Source: Lamellibrachia satsuma (Eukaryota > Annelida > Polychaeta > Sabellida > Siboglinidae). From it: 64,000 nt of DNA. The translations under genes were made by a program, and so were the position numbers. Of the stretch, positions 15,889-27,080 are shown piece by piece (within the stretch, counting starts at the first letter, position 1; the number at the start of each line of letters is the position of its first letter). The notes beneath the pieces were generated by a model that saw nothing but the letters and a program-made list of their open reading frames with translations, had not been told where the DNA came from and searched no databases. The stretch covers positions 1,681,042 to 1,745,041 of the forward strand of contig BSQZ01000078.1 of NCBI GenBank assembly GCA_033239005.1, read 5' to 3'.

Positions 15889-16156
15889 TGTTGAATGTAC
15901 ATGCTGGTTTTTTAAAGATATACTCTCCATTTTTAACAAGTTTTAGGGGGGTCAGTTCCCATGTAGCAAGCACAAAACATATTTGTTCAAAGGCACCATC
16001 GAATGACTCCCAATATCAGAAAACTAAGTAATAATGAGAATACTTCATGGCCAATGACAACGAAGTAACAAGCTTTATACTGGCCATGGTCATGAATCAT
16101 TAAACTCCAAAAGGAAAACTTAAATTTTTTAATTCAGATAAAATAGATTTACTCAC

Positions 16157-16207
16157 CTTTTCCAATTCAAGTAAATGAAAGCGCAACACTTGTATGGCCT
16201 GTATCAT
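16157..16207 (-). CDS. Meis: Meis/homothorax coding exon 5 (51-bp exon)
   Basis: Exactly 51 bp encoding MIQAIQVLRFHLLELEK, a signature segment of the Meis domain. It is bounded by the acceptor CAG (16208-16210) and donor GTGAGT (16151-16156) and is phase 0 on both sides, so it joins exons 4 and 6 in frame. The residues match the family almost perfectly and belong to the PBX-interaction helix region. Too short to stand out as an open frame; found by translating the splice-bounded segment. Confidence 0.95.
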
Positions 16208-17908
16208 CTGTCAAAGTAATACACACAATTATTGTCAATACAAAACAAACAAAATATGATCATTTGACTTTTAAAATTCTGTGGCAGTAGACCTGATGCG
16301 ATCATACATTTTAACATCAACAAAAATAAGTCTACCTTCAAGGAATAGCTATGCAAACCACATCGCTGACAAGGAACACATTTCAAATGCTGCCAACCAT
16401 ATTTACTAACCATTCTTAAAACCAAAACCTTTCAAGTGGCGAGTGATAATTGGAGTAATTACAGAGTGCATTTGCCTGGCTAGCAATGCTCCGCTACACA
16501 TAAATGCACTTTGCCAGGCAGCCTTCTCAACAGGATTTAATCCATTTTCTTTGCATTAGTGCAGAGTGGTCGCACTATCTCATTTCTATTGTTTTGCTAA
16601 CTGATGATTCTTTCCATGGGACTGCCTGTGCTATAGTAGAGACCATGCCATGACTGCAACATTTGTTCTTGTGCAGTCAAGTCTAAGCACCACAAAATAA
16701 ATCAAGCCTTCTGATGTGTTATCTTCGATGTTTCATTTAACAATGGATAATGAATTCTCAATAGTGAATGAAAGAAAATGCCTCTGTATATGAACCTACA
16801 TTTATGCACCATAGAACTGTCAGTAGGAATTATTTATACTGGAATTACACAAGACCGGAACTTTTTAAACATGTACGCTAAATACACATTCGTTTTGACA
16901 GTAATCTGCCCGCATTACCTGACAACTACACTCTTCACAGAGTACAAAACAACTGCATATAATGTTACTCTATTATTCTCCACTGTATCAAACTACCAAA
17001 TCAAACATACCTACTACTTTAGTCAAGTTCTTATCATCTTTACATACATATATAATGCTAATCAGGTTACAACACGCTGATATAATGTAGCTGTAAATAC
17101 TGTTCTGTTTTATTTATCTGCAGCATCAGTGCTAAACATTTTCTATTTATATATTTATTTCAAGATATTACTAAACTGTACTCTCATTATATTGTCACAC
17201 AATCCACAATGGGGGGTTATCTAGTCCAAGCTGAGGTGTTTATCTTTTCTTATCAAAAGTTAGGCCTCAAACGTAATTGAAATTCAAGCAGGCCAAACGT
17301 CAGAAGTCATTGGAGAGGGCTGGAATTTGTGAGGAATAACAATAAGAGAAGAACAAAACTAGAGCTTTTGTGGCAGATACTCAATTTACACACGGTAAAC
17401 ATAAATAATATAAGCCAAAGGAAGCATCCTTTGCACATACACCCAGATTTCGGGGCAAAGATAAGAAAGGTCAGGGCTTAGAAAAACACAACTATGTTGA
17501 ATTCAAATAGATTCTTCTGTGGCCCGCACTGTGGGACTGTGACTGATAACAGATGCGGGATGTTGATGTGAAAGAAGCTACAATAAATATCGATTACGCT
17601 GTCACATGATATCTTGTACACACAAAACTATCTCTTCCAACACTGCATAAAACCTTTAGGGCCTGATGAAAAAATTTACTCTGCCAAACACGCCAACGTT
17701 GACTGTGCATTTCAGTGCTGTTCAAATATGTAACCTTACAGACTTCAAGCCAACTGCTAAGTATACACATACATACATAAATGGTGTTTTCAAACAAATA
17801 TTTGCCCACACTAATTAGACTATCCTATTCAGCTTTTATTTGCCTGCTTACTACAATTAATCAATAACTTAATTAAGTTAACTATATAGTAAAGAAGAAT
17901 ATACATAC
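16208..17908 (-). other. Meis intron 4
   Basis: Intron between exons 4 and 5, donor GTATGT (17903-17908). No other feature is recognised. Open frames such as 16778-17080 (plus) are AT-rich and match no family. Confidence 0.85.
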
Positions 17909-17959
17909 CAAACTATCTAATTCATGATTTGCAGAAAAAAATGGTTTCTCAGCCTTTGC
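17909..17959 (-). CDS. Meis: Meis/homothorax coding exon 4 (51-bp exon)
   Basis: A 51-bp exon encoding AKAEKPFFSANHELDSL, matching the family segment with RAEKP..FSSNPELDNL. The acceptor TTTGCAG lies at 17960-17966 and the donor GTATGTAT at 17901-17908; both sides are phase 0. The first residues (AKAEKP) and the His in place of Pro in the NPELD motif depart from the usual family sequence, so this copy is mildly divergent between its MEIS-A and MEIS-B parts. Confidence 0.92.
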
Positions 17960-18497
17960 CTGCAAATACCAACAAAAGCCAATGTTTTATCACATGCATG
18001 TAGGTACATGGTACGTTACTACACATAATATATAATAACATAGATACTATGCAAATATTAGCACAGCTATTACAAATGTAAATGTTTTATCACACGGATG
18101 CAAATATGTTATCATAAATAATATAATATAATAAGTTTAAAATTAATATAGATAGTATAAATAGATTCATACAAATATTATCACAGACCGAACATAAATT
18201 GTTGGCAACTCAATATATAAACTACACTGTGTACACAGAATTAAAGGAAACAGTATTTTATATATATCAAGTATGCACAATTTATTATACATCATGATAT
18301 AAATATATATATATATACCTATTTGTGAATTTTACATGTAACTCCATATCCACCCTTTCCTAAATTTAGTAAAAACCTCTCACTTGCTTAAATTATGTTT
18401 TTTTTTTCAATCACCGAAAACAACATTCTGAGAGGACTGGAAATGTCAAAGTAATTCTATAATAATGGATTTTTACAATACACATTTTATTTCTGAC

Positions 18498-18841
18498 ATT
18501 TTGTGGAGCGTCAGACACAACCACTGCGAAGGAATTGGATTTAATGACATTAATCTAGTTAAAATACATCTAGTGCATTATATACACTTGAGTAAATTGC
18601 TACTATTATAGGAGTTTGCATATGAATATTTTATGTACGTAATTTTTATATGCACAGACATTTCATATAAATTCATCGTATGAAATGTCTGTGCATATCA
18701 AATTGCATACACAAAATATTCATATGCAAACTCCTATAATAGTAGCAATTTACTCAAGTGTATATAATGCACTAGATGTATTTTAACTAGATTAATGTCA
18801 TTAAATCCAATACCTTTGCAGTGGTTGTGTTTGACGCTCCA

Positions 18842-18847
<6 letters not shown>
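18498..18847. repeat. 350-bp foldback (near-perfect inverted repeat), MITE-like
   Basis: The left arm begins ATTTTGTGGAGCGTCAGACA. The right arm, read on the other strand, begins ATTTTGTGGAGCGTCAAACA. The arms stay alignable for about 165 bp with only a handful of mismatches and meet at a short AT-rich centre near 18675. The inner stem includes ATGCACAGACATTTCATA and its complement. A (TA)n run follows directly (18847-18872). Foldback and MITE elements look like this; no transposase is encoded. In Meis pre-mRNA it would fold into a long hairpin. Confidence 0.93.
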
Positions 18848-18872
<25 letters not shown>

Positions 18873-19261
18873 AGATAATATTACTATAATGCAACTTAAA
18901 CCTGTTCTAATAATATTGTCAAATTATTGTAAAATAACTATTATACCAATAAAGTAAAAAAAAATGCATTTTACAACAAAAACAGGTGTCAAATTCTAAA
19001 AATTTATAACTACTATTACTAACACAAGATGCTTCTTTGCTTTACAATATTATCATCCTCATTCTTATATAAAAGCACAACGTTGTTTGCAAATGTTCCT
19101 GTACAATAAATAGTACATCTGTATATATTCAACATTAGAACAATTAATTAGCTCACTGACATATGCCAGAAGGCACACTATGTTTACATGCTGTCAAAAT
19201 GAATTGTTAATGGCCACACCATCAACTCTCAAACATTTTGTTCACAGTTCTACAACAGCTG

Positions 19262-19265
<4 letters not shown>

Positions 19266-19355
<90 letters not shown>

Positions 19356-19358
19356 TAT

Positions 19359-19434
<76 letters not shown>
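19266..19434. repeat. (TA)n microsatellite
   Basis: About 170 bp of alternating TA with a few ACATAT interruptions near 19348-19372. It lies in Meis intron 3. Confidence 0.97.
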
Positions 19435-19436
<2 letters not shown>

Positions 19437-19890
19437 TGTACAACAATTTACAAAGCCACCTGACCGCTGTCATGGTGTTGTTGTAACTGTTGTGTTTGAA
19501 GAGTTCATTGAATTAGCACTGATCCAATCCTGCTACAAACTAGCTAATTGACTCTGGTCTGGGGCGCTTGCATAGGCGCGTGCCATGGGCAGTTTAGAGT
19601 ACCTTTACCAAACATCAACTAATTAGGCTTTAACAAAACACACAAACCACGTTTAGGACGCAAGTTAGAGCCTAGTTAATTGATTGCCGCTATACGTTTA
19701 CGTGAGAGAAAGTTCGATAAACAACAGTTTAAACAGCGCCGTAAACTGCGCGCAATCGGCTACCGTCCGTGTGTAAATTCGAATATATTTCCAACTTGCA
19801 GGCATTTTACATAACTGTAAAATTGCGGTATTTAAGGAAGGTTTTTTCTCACTGTGACTTATCGAAAGAACGCAGACTACGAACAAATAC

Positions 19891-20032
19891 CTGATTTGAG
19901 AACACCCTAATGTCTTCGTTGAACGACTCCGAAGAACAGACGTCACCGCCCGCTATACCGGGTTCCCGAGGTGTGCACGTTGCCAGCTCGCATTTCTCGA
20001 AGATGAGAGCTAACAGCGGGAATAGTGGGTGC
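19891..20032 (-). CDS. Meis: Meis/homothorax coding exon 3 (MEIS-A motif)
   Basis: A 142-bp exon whose first base completes the Gly codon begun in exon 2. It encodes [20 protein letters not shown] then [20 protein letters not shown], ending IRVFSNQ. This is the conserved MEIS-A half of the PBX/Exd-binding domain, which in this family also controls nuclear import of PBX. Acceptor TTTGCAG is at 20033-20039 and donor GTATTTG at 19884-19890. The last seven residues (IRVFSNQ, where the family usually has IAVF.KQ) are divergent. Confidence 0.96.
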
Positions 20033-20357
20033 CTGCAAATAAATAAAACACAACTTTAAAAAAACAACTCGGCGGCGACTACGACGGCACAGCCGCCATT
20101 TTGGTTTACTACGCAGGGTTCGCAAAGCGCGCGTCCCAGTCGCGAGCGAATAGCGTTAGTTTTCAGAAACGTCGTCGACTGCGTGAAATATTACTGGGCA
20201 CATTGGCTGTATAACTGTCAAGTAGGTATGGGTCCGATACGATCCTATAATGACATAATGATCCTACAATGATAACACGTGCGGCGCGCCTCGAATAGGT
20301 CCAATCGTAAATTCGCGTCGGGACGGCCGCGTTCAGGCTTCAGCGAGCGATACTCAC
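20033..20357 (-). other. Meis intron 2
   Basis: Short intron of 325 bp with donor GTGAGTA (20351-20357) and acceptor TTTGCAG (20033-20039). It is CpG-rich like the exons around it. Confidence 0.9.
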
Positions 20358-20599
20358 CCGTAAATTGCATCCTTGTCCCGTTTGAGCTGACTATCGGCCG
20401 CCGACGAGTTCATCACCGAGCCGGACATGCTGGCCGCACTCGCCGAGTACCCGGGGTAGTGTGCGGGGGGTTGTAAGCCCGGCGAGTGGGGGAAATTGGG
20501 CGAATGCGTGGAGAGGTGCGACTGCATGCTTCTGTGGGGATCGTACATAGAACCCGTGTGTGCGTCCATACTCCCGTAATGTGGCAACTCATTGTCGTA
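20358..20599 (-). CDS. Meis: Meis/homothorax coding exon 2 (N-terminal region)
   Basis: This 242-bp exon starts after TTGTTGCAG with YDNELPHYGSMD and ends LKRDKDAIYG, both N-terminal signatures of Meis proteins; Pknox/Prep proteins lack them. Between lie a His-, Pro- and Ser-rich low-complexity segment with SMYDPHRSMQ and HYPGYSASAASM. It ends with two bases (GG) of a Gly codon before donor GTGAGTA, which exon 3 completes. Open frames that appear to start upstream with Met (to 20629) read into intron 1 and are not real starts. Confidence 0.95.
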
Positions 20600-20753
20600 C
20601 TGCAACAAAACACGCCCGCCAGTAAACAAGAGTCCCGTCTTATTATTTCACCATAAATATCATTAATGTTATTTCGGAGCGTCGTAAATCGACAGCGAAA
20701 GTACGGCCCGGGCTGGGCCGGCAGGCAGGAGCCGTTGCTAGCGTTATACGTAC
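20600..20753 (-). other. Meis intron 1
   Basis: A 154-bp intron from donor GTACGT (20748-20753) to acceptor TTTTGTTGCAG (20600-20610). The boundaries follow from the family N-terminus, in which a very short first coding exon precedes YDELPHYG. Confidence 0.75.
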
Positions 20754-20768
20754 CCGTGGTGCCGCCAT
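20754..20768 (-). CDS. Meis: Meis/homothorax coding exon 1, start codon (MAAPR)
   Basis: The five codons ATG GCG GCA CCA CGG are followed at once by a GTACGT donor. Joined in phase 0 to exon 2 they give MAAPR-YDNELPHYG, parallel to the usual family start MAQR-YDELPHYG. The same frame stays open upstream to another ATG at 20888, which would add 40 residues; I prefer the downstream start because of family length. The exon continues upstream as 5' UTR to an unknown transcription start. Confidence 0.8.
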
Positions 20769-22300
20769 GTACGGAGTCCTAGCCGGGTCGCTCTCCCCGA
20801 CCCTTGAGGCTAGATCGCCCTTAGTCGAGGCGTAAACACCGAATCCCTCCAGTATGTAATCCGTATGGGCAGCAGCGTGACACGCCAAACAATCGGCGAG
20901 CCGCTGGCGTCAAGATCCTGTAAAAATGTCAAAGCTGCTGTTGAGCGTTCGTGTACTTGGAGCCAGCGCCGTTAACACGGGCCCGCTGTAGCTGCCGGAG
21001 CCTGTATCCGCCGAGCTGCGAGTGGCTTCCACCGGCGCATCAAGTGTCAATCACTCGCCCGTTACTATAGACGAATATAATGTACGAGCTGTCACATTCG
21101 CTCGGTCTCGCTTACGGCATAAATAAAGGCGCCCGGTGCGTCCAGCGAGCGTCGTAGTGTGGCGCCGCGCCGCACAGCGCCAAATGTTGACCTGGTGGTG
21201 GTATAAATGATGACGCACCAATGAATGATCTTACTCTAGTAGTAGCTGTAGTAACAAGCCTATTCCAACGTTACGCATTTCACGGTAGAAGTCACACGAA
21301 CGCGTAGCACCGTTTCTCGGCTAAGTCCGTCCCGCGACAGCGTCCAGTGAATAGTAACACCGAACTTAGCGTTCTGCTGCGTTGCCTTTGATAGAACTCG
21401 CCGCGATGAACCGGTATAAATTTCAGTGCACGGTTACAGACACGAACTCTCCGTGTACGCTTCACTGACCACGCCCAGTCAGCTACGCCTCCACGCTGTC
21501 TCCGTCGCCGTTGTTCGTGACCAGGTGTAGCGTGTCGCTAAACTAGCAGGTAGAGTGTGTGCATGAAAGCGCACGGAACGTCCTATCTGGTACAACGGCT
21601 TTGCGAGTTGTCAAATATGACATACGGGACGATGACGAAGCACAGAACGATGCTGAACGGTGACCGCGCACGACGGGACCTCAACCACGCGACGTTCTCG
21701 TAGCTACGGTCGGTTTGGCCCGCAGTGCAGCTATGCGCCGTTCTGTTATGCCACGCTGCAAGAACTAAGTTGGTTGGGATGACTCCCCGAGCAAACGTCG
21801 ATTTGTTTGATTATGCTAAACATAGAAGGCGCGTCGAAGGAAGTGGGTCGCCCCGCCCAGTCGCCGAAGCCCCGCCCACCGCTATTGATCGGCCTCCACG
21901 AACGCTGACAGCGCCTCAGCCAATCGGCGCAGTGCAATATCGCTTGCCGCGTAAATTCGAGTGGCCGACGGTCCAGTTGGTCTCATTCACTCACCGGGCG
22001 TAGCGGGTGTCCGGAAGAGAGCACTGACGACCAGAGATCGACAGCTAAAGCGCTTTCAAGTCAGCCGATGTTCTTTCTCGGTCGCCAGCCGCGAGCATGT
22101 CGCCGACTCGGCTAGAAATAATCGCTTCTTCCCCGATTCGCGTTGCTGAATTCCAGCTTTTTAATTTCGTGTCGCGCAGCATCACTCTTTAATCAGAACA
22201 CCGTCGGCGCAACCACATCCACGAACAGAACAACCGACTCAGCCCAATCGCGACCTTTAGCGAAAGTAATAATACGTTAATGATGGGGTTTTCGCCGCTT
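20769..22300 (-). promoter_or_regulatory. Meis 5' UTR and CpG-rich promoter region
   Basis: About 1.5 kb directly upstream of the Meis start codon is strikingly rich in CpG and G+C compared with the AT-rich flanks, typical of a developmental-gene promoter. A TATAAA-like word and TGATGACG lie near 21200-21215. The transcription start cannot be fixed from sequence alone. Open frames here (for example 21725-22003 plus) are expected by chance in GC-rich DNA. Confidence 0.6.
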
Positions 22301-23126
22301 GTTCGTGTCAGCGTGCTATTAGGCAGCTTTGATATGTTTAACTCGACTGATTATCACTGTAATTATTTTACGCGTCTCTAGTTTCAGATGCCTTTTCGCC
22401 GCCTCCGTTTGTGGATGTTCTTTCAGCCGTTGATAAATTCCGTACCCTAAAAGCGAGATTATTTTTCTAATTACAAGTCTTTCGCGTGAAACTCCCGCCT
22501 GGCCAACCATGCGCGCTCTAAATTTAGATAACACAAAAAAAGAAAGCGCGTGATTGAAGTATATTACACATTTTGTTCGCATAACATCTATCATATCTAT
22601 TTAGTTGCATCTAAACATATGCAATTATGGGGCTGGAACAAGACAATTTACACAAGTGTCATTCATTGCACGGATATAAGATGAATTATCTTGTCATAAT
22701 TATGTCAACACCTGTTTGTTACAAGGATCTGTGTAAACGTCGATCATATCTCCCTATTGGTATTGTTGTTTTTTTGTAGATTATATTTTTGTATAGTATT
22801 TGTTCGAGATAATAACACATAACTTACAGTATTCTTACCAACGGTAAATACGTGACATCGTATTATTTATTGCGCCCTACACATGTCATAATTACACCGA
22901 TGTAAATAAAACGATATCTTGTGTTTACGTTATGCTCTCGCTCGGTGGATGTTACCGCATGTTTACACTGACATGTGCGTCCAGTCGGCCAGGTGGAGCT
23001 GCAACCGTTGTCAGTGCTACGTTATCGGCAGACAACCTGGTCTGGTCGATGTAACATCGCCGTTTGTTCATATTTTCTCGCAATACATGCGACACTCGGG
23101 AGCTGGGACCTCAGCTGTTACGTAGG

Positions 23127-23350
23127 CGGGTGCAATTAGATAATTAGTGACAGCTGATGCGAGACAGGCATCGCCGTCTGACCTAATTAACGTCGGATTA
23201 ATTACTACTCATTAGGCGGCCGCGGCGCGCATGTTTAGGTGGACGCTGGTCTCTAACATTTAAACTGGCGTTTTTATTAATTGCTGGACACTGTGATTTC
23301 TCCGATTGGCTCCGCCAGGGGGTCTCGAAATTACACGCACAATTACCCCA
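23127..23350. promoter_or_regulatory. Candidate enhancer: TAATTA cluster with a TGACAG site
   Basis: Within about 100 bp lie GCAATTAGATAATTAG, TGACAGCTGATG (TGACAG is the classical Meis/TALE site), CTAATTAACG, GGATTAATTAC and CATTAGG; ATTAATTGC and CAATTACC follow. The cluster is about 2.4 kb upstream of the Meis start codon. Homeodomain proteins bind TAATTA cores and Meis binds TGACAG. That this is an auto- or Hox-regulated enhancer is inference; it is clear of obvious repeats. Confidence 0.4.
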
Positions 23351-23987
23351 GTTGTTTATTTACACACCGTCGTTCACTGTACGACTCCCAATGGCCAGCC
23401 GAAGACGACGTTTATGAGATGTTATGCAGGCATCGAGCAAAAATGGTGTAGACATAAACAATAATACCAGGCCCGATTAAAACGGATGGTGTTTATTTAT
23501 ACAAAGCGTGACGATTTACTTTAGAAAGTTGTCTAATTAGGCGGTTACAAGTGAACGCATATTTACTCATTTGTACGTGTTCGTAAAAAACCTGCCATGC
23601 CTTCATCGGAATATGTCGACTTTTAAGGTTAATGTTGATAGCATTTGCGTTATTCAATATTGCTACTGTTAAAATGCGCCGTCAAATTTTAATAAACACT
23701 ACTGCATACATACAAGCGTTCGAATAAGGACGCGAACGTAGCATAGATATCATTTAGGACCGGTAATGTATGTTACACGTGTGCCTTTGAAATAGTGCAG
23801 TGGAACATGTTTTGCAAACTATTGGGTCAGTGCCACAAAAGCAGTGTAAATCACCAGAATGCACAAGGAAGAGGCGAATAACCAGGAAGCAACACAAAGT
23901 TGCCAATTTTTATACTATTTTGTATACATTGTGACATTGTATGAACCATGTCACACAATTCCTTTGGCAACAAGAACATAAGGAAGT

Positions 23988-24080
23988 AACACATTGTTGC
24001 CAATTGCGTATACTATTTTTGACACATAAATATTATTTATAATGTGTCAAAAGTAATATACACAATTGCAACAATGTGTT
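23988..24080. repeat. Imperfect inverted repeat, about 40-bp arms
   Basis: The left arm begins AACACATTGTTGC and the right arm ends GCAACAATGTGTT. Arms of about 40 bp, some 90% matched, enclose a short AT-rich loop. A partial, non-palindromic relative of the left arm lies just upstream (about 23889-23935), so this may be a small MITE or a local inverted duplication. Confidence 0.7.
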
Positions 24081-25538
24081 GTATATTACACACTCAACTC
24101 ATGTACGCCTTGTGGAGAATATATTATTTTAACGCTAATAAACGACTTCGCTTTCTGCTAGACATCAGCGGCAGACAAATATAGTCCAAAATGGCTTGTA
24201 TCAATATGTATGCAGTGCACCCGTTTAGCCACTTTAACTTGGCTTAAACGTGCAACAAAAGTGTGCTTGTCTGCTCTTCTATAGCACAAACTGTATTAAA
24301 TTATAACATCTTGACCGCTCAAGTGTGTTCAATAAACCACAAAGTTTTAACATAATGTGAACGTTATTCGTTATTTAATGTGGATGATTCGCTCCCGAAC
24401 ATTGTGTTTACATTTCATGCTCAGCGGAAAGGTCAATATTCATAAACATAAAACCGTCAAATTAGGTTAAACATTGTTGATTATACGATATTATAACACG
24501 ATTCAATAGAACAGACCGTGTAAGTCACGCAAAATGACAAAAGTCGGAGGATATACAAAACGCAAACATTGCAAACGGATGCGTTTCGGGCAATTTTCCT
24601 GATTATTCGTTGTGTGTCGTCGATGATCAGCGTTAATGGCGGGTCTGTCCGTCAACACTGACGCCGTACAAGCGACGAGTCTCGCCCGCGCCTGCAGCTG
24701 TCCGCGCCGCCAAATAAAACGACGCGGTTTGAGTGTATTGTAGCAATTAATTATCGGACATGTTATCGTTTGCTAACAGGCCCTCTGCCTGCGGCATCGA
24801 TTATGCATCATTTGGATTTTTTTCATTTACGATTGCGCTAAGCTGTTCAATACAAACCCCCACCAGCAAAGACGAATATTTTATACAGTATAGTTGGACC
24901 GCGGACCCGGTTTCTTTGGCCGGTGCGGTTTCAGGCCCGAACGCAGCGCTGCGCACGCTCGGCCGTTGTGCTTGGCAGGTCGGCTTAGGGTGTTGACTGT
25001 CTTCAATGCAGATTGACACAAGTATAACTAGACATATATAGAACACACGCAGGTCGCTTTGTACGCGGAGTTTATCTGTATGTGGCGGGCTTCACGTACA
25101 ACGTCCGTCTAGACACCCTTTCTTGCTCGGCGTTTTGATAGATCTCCGCCAGATTGTTCGTTTAACTGGACGCGACTAGTTGACACGTTCACGACAGTCG
25201 CTGTGGTCACTCACTGAGCGTGGACAAGGCCCGGCCAGTGTTCGCGCATGCTGGTCTATACTATACAACGAAACGTAGTATACTAATAGCGTATTTCAAT
25301 TAAAATAAACTTTTAGGCTTTAGCTAAGATAATGCAAACCCCAAATCATGCATGTTTTTACCATTAATACTTTTATTAAAAACTAACAAGTGTTTTGATA
25401 TTTCAGGATGATTAATGTGCACATAATAAATGGTCTTTTACCACAGCATTTTATATCGATGTAACATTTGTGTTAATAAACGCATAGCTTCTGGTGGGTT
25501 TGTGACATATGTGGACTCTGACAACGAACACACATACA

Positions 25539-26103
25539 CAGTGCACTCCGCTTAACAGAATCACGGATAACAGATTCAATCGTTTAGTAGAATCAAAATG
25601 GCTAGAAAGGAATCATTCTTTATTCTGGCTGTGTTAAAATGCGCCGCTCAACAGAATCACGGTTAGTATAATCAGATACACAATAAACGATATAATGTAT
25701 AACGCGAGATAAAAGGGTTTCCTTGAAAAAAAGAAGGCTTTCCTAGAAAACCCAAGGTTTTTTTTACGATAGATCAGTATATCTGATGCGAAGAACGATA
25801 CATTACAAATGTAAAACAGTAAAGGTTACACAAATTGTAATATTATTGACTTGCAGCCATTGCAAGCCCTCGTGTGTTTTGTGTTACAAAGTTGCGACTT
25901 TTATGTGTCTTTATCGGAAGAGAATAAAAAGTTGGAATTTTCGTAGATGCTGTGAAATAATTTTAGTATGAACAAAATAAAACACGTTTGTTTTACGTAG
26001 GCCCCTACGTTCAATTCAGTATAATTCTGAATCAATTGTTTCGGAAATTCGCTTAAGAGTTACAACCGCTTAAGAGAATCGAATCGTTGAGCGGAGTTCA
26101 TTG
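25539..26103. mobile_element. Putative non-autonomous pogo/Tigger-like element
   Basis: The left end reads CAGTGCACTCCGCTTAAC and the right end, on the other strand, CAATGAACTCCGCTCAAC. These are diverged inverted ends resembling pogo/Tigger-type termini. The right end is followed by TA, the expected target; the left is preceded by CA, so the target duplication is not intact. Words such as ACAGAATCACGG repeat inside. The only open frame (25786-25971) is short and unrecognised. The assignment rests on the ends only. Confidence 0.45.
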
Positions 26104-26317
26104 TACGTCTTGTTACAGCAACTCGGTAGAATATGAATATACGAAACCATGAGGAATAACAAAGTTGTTAACACCTGTGTGGCGTGAATGTTGTTTACAT
26201 ACGTGCCCGCCTCCCTGCCGAAGTTGGACAAACTGCAGATCATTGCTATTATTATGTAAAGTATCCTTAATATTAAAATTTCCATGTTGATTTTTAAAAA
26301 CAAAATTGTATGATTTT

Positions 26318-26424
26318 ACGACAATGCCCTGCAAGTCGGTGATACTACGAATATCAAAGTGTACATGTTTATTTTTTATTAAAATCGAATTCGCAGTATC
26401 ACCGACCTGCAGGGGCGTTGTCGT
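26318..26424. repeat. Inverted repeat with about 33-bp arms beside minisatellite
   Basis: The left arm contains CCCTGCAAGTCGGTGATACT and the right arm AGTATCACCGACCTGCAGGG. The arms match except for about three differences and one extra base, and enclose about 40 bp of AT-rich sequence. It ends 36 bp before the 53-bp array. It could be a tiny MITE. Confidence 0.8.
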
Positions 26425-26460
26425 TAAATCCTACAAGTTTGGTTTTGAACAAAATCAACA

Positions 26461-27007
26461 TTGACATGGTCCTCACCAGATTCGCTCTCCGTACACCAGG
26501 GTTCCTTCCGTCATTGGCATGGTCCTCACCAGATTCTGTCTCCTTACACCAGGGTTCCTTCCGTCATTGGCATGGTCCTCACCAGATTCTGTCTAAGTAC
26601 ACCAGGGTTCCTTCCGTCATTGACATGGTCCTCACCATATTCTGTCTCCGTACACCAGGGTTCCTTCCGTCATTGGCATGGTCCTCACCAGATTCTGTCT
26701 CCGTACACCAGGGTTCCTTCCGTCATTGACATGATCCTCACCAGATTCTGTCTCCGTACACCAGGGTTCCTTCCGTCATTGACATGGTCCTCACCAGATT
26801 CTGTCTAAGTACACCAGGGTTCCTTCCGTCATTGACATAGTCCTCACCATATTCTGTCTCCGTACACCAGGGTTCCTTCCGTCATTGACATGGTCCTCAC
26901 CAGATTCTGTCTCCGTACACCAGGGTTCCTTCCGTCATTGACATGGTCCTCACCAGATTCTGTCTAAGTACACCGGGGTTCCTTCCGTCATTGACATGGT
27001 CCTCACC
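26461..27007. repeat. 53-bp minisatellite, 10 full copies plus 17 bp
   Basis: The unit begins TTGACATGGTCCTCACCAGA and ends CAGGGTTCCTTCCGTCA, exactly 53 bp. Variant marks (CTAAGTAC, CCATATTC, GGCATGG) show higher-order organisation. Open frames of 103-115 codons cross it in several frames only because the unit lacks stop codons; 53 is not a multiple of three. Confidence 0.97.
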
Positions 27008-27080
27008 TCATCATTACGCTGCCAACCAGCAACTAGGAATTAAAACCTGTGCTCAGCAAAGGTGTCGTAATGTGGCTGCA

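Larger units (their letters stand above)
17960..19890 (-). other. Meis intron 3
   Basis: Intron between exons 3 and 4, donor GTATTTG at 19884-19890. It holds a 350-bp foldback (18498-18847) and a long (TA)n array (about 19266-19434). No other gene is recognised. Confidence 0.85.
22301..25538. other. Upstream flank of Meis, no gene recognised
   Basis: Intergenic DNA with patches of higher GC (22900-23400 and 24600-25250) that may be regulatory. It contains the homeodomain-site cluster at 23127-23350 and an inverted repeat at 23988-24080. I recognise no coding exon. Confidence 0.5.

Noticed and set aside
19180..19551. Open frames of IYIYIY repeats
   Set aside because: They are translations of the (TA)n microsatellite, which has no stop in several frames.
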